NCBI GenBank assembly: GCA_037957365.1
Contig: JARHVA010003524.1
Coordinates: 1,464,001-1,528,000 of the forward strand
Origin: Torreya grandis
Lineage: Eukaryota > Streptophyta > Pinopsida > Cupressales > Taxaceae
Length of the DNA stretch: 64,000 bases
Reading direction: 5' to 3'
Shown here: in pieces, positions 57,083 through 64,000 of the stretch
Layout of the letters: each line of letters starts with the position of its first letter
Position numbering within the stretch: the first letter of the stretch is position 1
The notes under the pieces: generated by a model
Told to the model about the DNA's origin: nothing
The model's input: the letters and a program-made list of their open reading frames with translations, nothing else
Database searches by the model: none
Program-made: the position numbers and the translations under genes

Positions 57083-60000
57083 TGAAGGTCTTTTTGGACA
57101 AGTTTCCATCTAAAGCATGACAAGTTCTTCAAAACTGGCATAAAGACCTTCAACTACCTTCTTGAAACTACCTTCATGATGAAGCATCTCTTGACCTATT
57201 GAAACTCTATTAGGAATAATTGATACATATGAAATGGAATAGGGAGGTTGGAAAAAAGGTGTGATAGTTACCATATGTTTCCCTAATTTACAACCATGCT
57301 CATAACACTTGCATTCACCATTTATTGTCATTCATTGGTCTTCTAAGCCTCATTATTCACATTTGTAATCAAGGTGACCTTAATTTTATAAAAAAAATCC
57401 ATGTAATATTTTTTAGGAAACCTGTATATAACCCCTCCATCTTATACTCCATGATTCAAACCATAAAAAGATCCCAAATTAGACATCTCATCTTCTCACT
57501 AGGTAGTCACTTGTCTTTTCACTATCTATCCAAGACTACCTATGATGAATGGTGTAGAATAGGTATTTAAATTAATATATATGATGATAAATTAATATGG
57601 AGAGCTATAATAATTCCCTATTTTACCTCCTCCAATGGTTCTCATCTACCAATTCCATTCTACATCTTTAAAACAATCAAAAACTTATAAAAAACCTAAA
57701 TTTAGCTTATTTACACAAGTAAAGTATAGACCAATTTGATGTCCAAGAGCCTAAGAGAGTATTAAAAAATTATAAAATACTTTCCAATCCAAATTACTCC
57801 CTCTAAGTTAATATCTTTGCATACTTTCTCCATTCGGTCAAAACCAAGGTTTTAAGAGGGGTTTAGTTCTTAGGGATGATTTATAAAATCCTAATGCTCA
57901 ATATCTAAAAAATACCACTAAAACCAATTTTATGACCCTAATAAACTAAATATATCTCCTTAGGTAACCATTCAATGGGTCCATATAGGTATGATCATTT
58001 GAAAATGGCCTATCAAGCTTTTGAGTGCATTATGGTTACCCCTATCATGGTTTTAAGCCAAAAAGGACCCCTCTATGTATTCTCCTAAAAAATTATGGTT
58101 CCAATCCATACTAAACTCACCCATTTAGGTATTCACATGGTTTATAATTATATTTTAGTCATATAAATGGAACTAGGCAACTATAAGGCTTAGGCTTAGT
58201 TCTAGGCATAATAGGCTTAATTGTGTATGACTGTGTGTTTAACCCTTCTGAGGGTTTCCATTGATTTTAAGGTATTTCCTAACCTTTTTCATCCTAAATT
58301 AAACTATATAAAACATCCCACATCCATTAAATCTCTCTGATTTCACCCTTCCAATTTTCATGTGCTCACCCTGCAAGATGGTCTTGGCTGGGAGTGCCCT
58401 CTATCTAAGACAAACCAGAGGGCATCTCCCCTATTCACCTTTCCAAAGTGAATTAATGGAGGGATATAATAGGTATTTATGACATTATATACCAGATATC
58501 ATATATATGTTACTCCTCTATAGTCATCAACACTACAAATCTCAAGACAAACTTATGGGATTGACTCTGCAGGGTTTGATAGGGTTTTTAGAAACCTCAA
58601 AATTGTGATTGTATGTTGGTTTTCATAATCCTTTGGTCTAAGAATCATATGGATATGTGTTATAAAAACTATTATATTGGTATTAAAAATCTCAACCCAT
58701 CATACACCTCTACCAAATTTTCACACCTACCTCTCTTCACTAACCTAAGCTAGTTTGTAGACTGAGTGTAAAATGTAGGTGGTAGTTTTGGGAGAAACAA
58801 GAAACACTATAGGTGATGAACCCTGTCACACCACTATATATTAACTCTTTTAATTTATACTTTCCTAATTATGTCATCTAAAACCTAAAAAATTCACTAT
58901 GCATGTATTTCATACTTCTTATCTCTCATCATCAACACACTATGGGTTTGCAGATTGACTATAAGTGTTGTTAAGGGATATGAGACTTGTAGGTGGTCAT
59001 AAGTGTTTGAGCATTATGTTTAATGCCTCTATAGTTATTTGAGGTAAATATTACTATCCCTTACCAAAATTATCTCTTTTCACACCTGATAACTATGCTC
59101 CAATCAATGTACTATAGTGCACTTAGTTGTATCTCACACTCTAGACTCAAAACACTATAGTTTTCATTGAGTGCTTATAGTGGAGACTTGATGGAATTGG
59201 AAACTCCTTTTCTATATCTCTTCTTGACTAAATACACCTATTATCCTATTTAAATGTTAATAATATGCCTAGGATACAATAATGAAGACATAATACTTAC
59301 TTAGACCTCATGGATTCTCATTATAAGATGGCACTGTACAAGGCAAAATCTCTTTTTGGAGATATTAAGGTAATGAGTCCCATTTATCAACTTTTCCAAC
59401 ATGTGGTCATGAACTCAAGTATGTCTACCATCTTATGACTTCACCATTGTCATAATGGACTTATAAATTCTCTTATACCTTAATTAAGGTCTCAAATGAG
59501 TTTCAACACCTTTATTTTAGCTCTCTCAATCCTCTATGGAGTTGGTGTTAGATCATTGTTGAAACTACCTGTAGGTGAAGATATCCTTTAAACTATATGT
59601 GTTGAATTACTTGTCATAATGAATTTTTAACCTTTAGAATATCTCAATATTTTTGTTTCCATCTTATGAGACTTATATCAAACTTTAAAAGCTATTTGTT
59701 TCATTAATGTGATTGGTCAATGCTCAATCTCACTTGACTATAGGTGACTACTGGAGTACCTTTTAACTATGGCATGTTCCTAGACCTCTTCACTCTGTCA
59801 AGTGCTACTCCTTGAGATTCAACCTCAAAAATAATAAATGATCAACATATAATGTGAGAATGTAAAAAACATGTATCCTTTGATCTAATACCATTACAAG
59901 AAGATGAAACTCTTATAATGTGAAAATAATGTATACAAACTTCCATGGTGCCTTCAACTAGAAAAATGAGGTGTGTTGTCCAAATTATTCACCTTTACAC

Positions 60001-60990
60001 ATGATAACTAAGTTGAATATAACTTGAAAATGAAGAAAATTTCCTAAAGTTCTATATACAACACTTGATATGAATAGACCAATCCAAAAAGAAAAGAAAA
60101 TTGAAGGCCATGGGGATGTGCAAGCAGAAAAGAGGAGTAGACCTTTTTATCAATGTTTCATGGAGCTTAGGCCACCAAACCTAGAACTCTAACCATGAAT
60201 TTTAAGTACATATAAATTAATATCATTTTCAAAATCATTTGCTCTAACTCACCTCCTCTTGTCTGTACCATGTGGAAACTGGTTGACCTTTTTTACTTGT
60301 TTAGGAGAGTGATGGGAAAGATACAATGGTTTTGATCATTTTCAGACCTTTCAAATCTTCCCAAGCATGTAAATGAATTGATAGGACCTAAAGAGACACT
60401 TTTTAATTATCCATGCATGCCCAAACTATTGTATAATCCATTTAACTAAAACCACATGAAACTACCTAATCTTCTTATTTTCAATGTTGCACCTATAGTT
60501 TGTCAATATCAAAACAATTTCCATAACATATTATAACATGAAGGACATTATATTATACTTACACATACTTTTCTTCAAATGGGAACCATACCACTTTATC
60601 AAATAACCCTAAAAGTGACTTAGAATGGCATAAGACTAACTTGGACAAAGATGATAAACCTAAAGCATAATAAATGACCTCATTAAAGACCATGTGAGAT
60701 ATTTACACCCTATAAGACCTATAAATTTTTTTTGACTATATATGGGGTTGACCTAATTTGAATTGTGGTCAAATTAGTCAACATTTTGGTGATTTCCTAT
60801 GGGTGGTAAGCTAACTATGCCAAAGACTAGTGACATTCTCTTATGTATTGGGCTATGGAGTCACCTATTCATTGTACAATACATTGAATTAACTTTGAAA
60901 GAAAATTAAAACACACTAAATAATAAGAATCAAACACACAATACAACAAGACACCAAATCAAAACAACACTTGTGTTCTCAATAACACTT
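57083..60990 (-). other. E5 non-coding interior
   Basis: About 3.9 kb without a recognisable gene. The short frames at 57110-57331 (minus) and 57325-57570 (plus) have no familiar motif. Segments at 58.2-60.5 kb match 18.6-20.2 kb in reverse complement. Confidence 0.5.
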
Positions 60991-60999
60991 AGGGAAAAC

Positions 61000-63010
61000 A
61001 CCACCTAACTCAAACAAACTAACCTATGCACAAACTAACCTAGATATAAATATTTCTCCTAGATCAAATGGAAATATTGAACCATTATTTGATTCATGAA
61101 GTGAATGAGTGAATAAGTCATATTTCCCTTTTGGCTTTGTCATTTGTGTCTCCACCTCTTCTATGATGTTTCCAAATCTCCTTGGCATAATCCTCAATGC
61201 AATAGTGATAGGTGCAAACATATCACCTATGAATGTTAATTTCTCCTCTATTTCAAAAACCTAAACCTTCTCATGGGGATACTCAATGGTAACCTGATTC
61301 AATGATGTCTCAACAAATCACATCTCCTTGACTTATATGGTACTTTGAGATAGATCAAATTGCTCATCAAGGAGATATGTATATTCCACCCAATCTTGTT
61401 AATTATACTCAATGAGGACATATTGTTCCATATTATTATGTACTTAGCCCTCAACTTTGTAAATCTCTTAAAGTTCTAGGAAAATCCTCATATGTTTTTA
61501 CCAATAATCCTTTTTCTCTTTCTCTTTGAGAATCACCACCTCTTCAACTTCATCTTCTTGGTCTTTGAGTAATTGATCAAATTCAAATATGACTAAAACT
61601 TCAAAAATTTGGGATGGCACAAGATCTTCTTTTAATATCACACCACGAAGAGGTAAGGTAGCTTCATGAGTATCTTCTAACTAACTAGCAGGGTGTGTAG
61701 TCCATTGAAGGCCTTCAAACTCACCACATATGTCATTGAATTTATTCCACATGTCATCTTGTATCATGAAGTGAACAACAACTATTTTTTAATGGTATTT
61801 TTAGATTCAAGTTCTTGATCATGCTTATGAAAATCAAACAAATTAGTATATGTAGATCCCTTCTCAAGCACTTCTTTCATGCCTTGACTACACTCTTTAT
61901 AGACAACTACAACATGAATTTTAACATCTTTACCTTCACTCAAGAAGATTTAATTTCACTTATCTTCACCAAGGGTTGAGTGATTTAATTTCACTTATCT
62001 TCACCAAGGGGAGTCCTTATGGTGATATCTTCATCATATATGCTCATGTCATATTCTTGACCAGTTGTAGCTTGAGATTATTCTTCTTCACTTGCCTCTC
62101 ACAAATTAGTTTCTCCTTCAAGAAGGGATGAGGTGGAAGGGTGATGGTTATGCTCATTGGTTGGAGATGGAGTATGAGTATGTTAGAGAGCTTGGGAATG
62201 GAAACTTATTAAATGAACACATGAGGAGATGTCAAGTTGGATTGGTCAATAGGAAATACACCTTCAACAAGAGTTTGATTTTAAAGAGTGCAAGCTCATT
62301 TTCAAGCTCTTGGTTTCCCCACATTTTTAGCCTATCTATTAAGCATTGGACACAAATTTTTAGCAATTAAATATTCTCATTGATATCATATTGAGTTCCT
62401 CTTCAACCAACTTCCATATGTCCATCAACTTTTGAACTAAATCTCTCAATCACTCCATGAGATGATTAAGGAGCACATCAAAATTTTCATCCCATGTTCT
62501 CATATATTCTTCATTATCTAGTAGAATTAGCATGAGTGCCAATAAGTATTTGGCATGAAATGGGATTGAATTAGGAGGAAGAGGGTAATATTGGAGATTG
62601 TGACAAGATTCAATTTGTTAAACTAGTTGCCTAGATTGAGCCTATAGGAATTTACATTTTGTTTCTAAATATCTTGATTTGTAATTAATGGGATCATTTC
62701 ATTCCTCATTTCAAGATTGATATGAATCATCTTGAAGTTGATATGCATCATGATAAGGCTGATAGGAGTCATATTGGGGTTGATAGGAAAGCATTTCTTG
62801 ATACTCTTGTTGATAGCCTTACTCATAGGATTTTTCATAGGGATATTCAATAAAACTCATATGGAGAAGGAATAGGATGATCATAGTGCTGCCATGGCTC
62901 ATAGGACTGAGGAAAAATTTGATAGGTCTATTTAGGGATATAACATGAGTCATAACAAGGTTTATAGGGAGGTTCATAATAGATGTTCCAAACCTAACCA
63001 TCCATATCAA
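61000..63010 (-). pseudogene. E5 decayed reading frame: Tyr/Gln-rich, coiled coil, acidic
   Basis: Minus-strand frame following the primer region. The N-terminal part (62740-62990) is dominated by Tyr-Gln/Tyr-Asp repeats, for example YYEPPYKPCYDSCYIPK, QSYEPWQHYDHPIPSPYEFY and SYQPQYDSYQPYHDAYQ, with one frameshift near 62825. A helical, heptad-like segment follows at 62386-62515 (YMRTWDENFDVLLNHLME, then LRDLVQKLMDIWKLVEEEL). Then come an acidic stretch near 62000-62090 (EASEEE, EYDMSIYDEDITIRTPLGED) and the end near 61024-61221 (KAKREI..., HSLHESNNGSIFPFDLGEIF). A 29-bp block is perfectly duplicated at 61947-61975 and 61982-62010. There is no zinc knuckle and no known gag core. It may replace gag in this non-autonomous family. 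Confidence 0.55.
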
Positions 63011-63185
63011 CTTCATTATTTACATGAAACACAAGAATTGATTAAAATATTTAACATGTATACCTAGGCTGATTACAACTAGATGATTGCATTTAGAGTC
63101 ACCATTGGTGTTTTATTGAATGCTTCAAGAAGTTGATAGTAGGAAGAACACACCAAAAATTCTTATACTCTTTTGGATCATCATC

Positions 63186-63207
63186 CCATTGGGCATGCTA
63201 TAACTTT
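63186..63207 (-). other. Primer-binding region of E5
   Basis: Minus-strand AGCATGCCCAATGGGATG, starting a few bases inside the 5' LTR boundary. It resembles the plant Gypsy form TTTTGGCATGCCxxxTGGGA and the G2 and E4 primer regions. It supports minus orientation and a Gypsy-type partner. Confidence 0.55.
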
Positions 63208-64000
63208 TATCACCAAATCTCATACCCTAGAGATGGATTTTCAAGAATAATCTATTATTTGGGAAACATGGGATTACCTCTAGTCTTGTGGGTTACCTAT
63301 AGAAAAGGTAAACCTTTAGGTTTAAGGGCTAGCTCCCTAGATTTCTCTTTGATTTCTTATCACCTACACTAATTACTTTATTAGATGAAAAGGGGTAGAA
63401 ATAAATATGAAAATAAGCTAATATAATGAGGTGATACACCAAAATTATCTCCACTAGACTACCATACAATTACACTAAGAAACATGACTCATAATACTAG
63501 TCTCAATGTCTTAGATTGTTCTAACATCAATATTTCAAACATGGAGGTGATATGCACTATACTACTCAAGGTGATTATTCCAAAGGTCAAATTTTAGACA
63601 CTAAGGCAAATCCTTACACTTGAAGATATAAAAACACACTAACTACACTTCATGTGACCTATTAGAAGGAGAACTACTTACATCAAACATGGAAGAGCAA
63701 AGAGAAAGAAAGGATAGATACTAATCATTTGACATTTCACTACACACCACTTCACACACTTAGACAAGAAATTGATGAAATAAAAACTAGATTAGAACTC
63801 TTTATTTCAAAGGCATATACAATATTAAAATTATTAGGGATTCACCCTACAAGATGTGGATTATTTTACATAATCCAAAATGGCTTGCATTTATAGAGCA
63901 TGCGAAAAGAGAGAAGAAGTGAAGCTCAAGGGTCACAAGAGAAAGTGTCAATCTATGAGGATCAGTTATTTTACAATAAAATTAATTATAGAATAAACCA
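63208..64000 (-). repeat. 5' LTR of E5 (truncated by window end)
   Basis: Starts TATCACCAAATCTCA on the plus strand and aligns with 56288-57082. It contains the minus-strand TATA box at 63889-63895 (CTCTATAAATGCAAGCC), which should drive the E5 transcript leftwards. Confidence 0.82.

Larger units (their letters stand above)
56288..64000 (-). mobile_element. E5: pol-less LTR retrotransposon, F5 family, cut by the window end
   Basis: Direct repeats 56288 to at least 57082, and 63208 to the window end, are its LTRs (start TGTCACCAAAT and TATCACCAAAT). The minus orientation follows from the TATA boxes and from a primer-like AGCATGCCCAATGGGATGAT beside the right-hand LTR. The interior holds a Tyr/Gln-rich decayed frame (61.0-63.0 kb). 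Between 57571 and 61023 there is no open frame above 60 codons on either strand, so no pol is visible. A plus-strand relative occupies 18561-20213 and 35750-37072. Confidence 0.78.

Overview
This is plant nuclear DNA from a large, repeat-rich genome. It is AT-rich and poor in CpG. I see no host gene, no intact transposon gene and no RNA gene. Nearly everything recognisable is decayed LTR retrotransposon: Ty3/Gypsy gag, protease, reverse transcriptase (RT), RNase H and integrase relics, a Copia-type element with a tRNA-Met-like primer site, and at least two elements that carry long terminal repeats but no visible pol. The sequence does not identify the species.

Layout. (1) 1-850: minus-strand Gypsy pol fragment. 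(2) 2334-16064: Copia-type element with ~350-bp LTRs. Its interior is split by a Gypsy element, G1 (4070-14200, plus strand, ~2-kb LTRs). (3) 16.28-17.49 kb: Gypsy gag relic (element X, plus). (4) 18.5-37.07 kb: plus-strand remnant of a pol-less family (F5), split by Gypsy element G2 (20219-35744, minus, ~1.36-kb LTRs). (5) 37.1-41.7 kb: PR-RT-RNH-aRNH-INT relic, probably the rest of X. (6) 42.3-45.0 kb: pyrimidine-rich non-coding DNA. (7) 44987-55733: a long LTR (Y) ending at a tRNA-Met-like primer site and split by element E4 (45474-54914, minus, 1.1-kb LTRs, no pol). (8) 56288 to beyond the window end: element E5 (minus, no pol, same family as F5).

The most interesting points are these. 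G1 carries a second RNase H domain between protease and RT, while G2 and X in the same window carry theirs between RT-RNH and integrase. E4 has about 2.2 kb of decayed but continuous reading frame for an unrecognised protein with internal repeats, plus two phased minisatellites directly behind its primer site. E5 has a Tyr/Gln-rich, coiled-coil and acidic reading frame. The insertions form several nested layers, most of them supported by LTR pairs and near-matching 5-bp target duplications.

All elements are old. Paired LTRs differ visibly, catalytic residues are lost, stops and frameshifts are frequent, and many LTR termini read TA where TG or CA is expected, which fits C-to-T decay at methylated sites.
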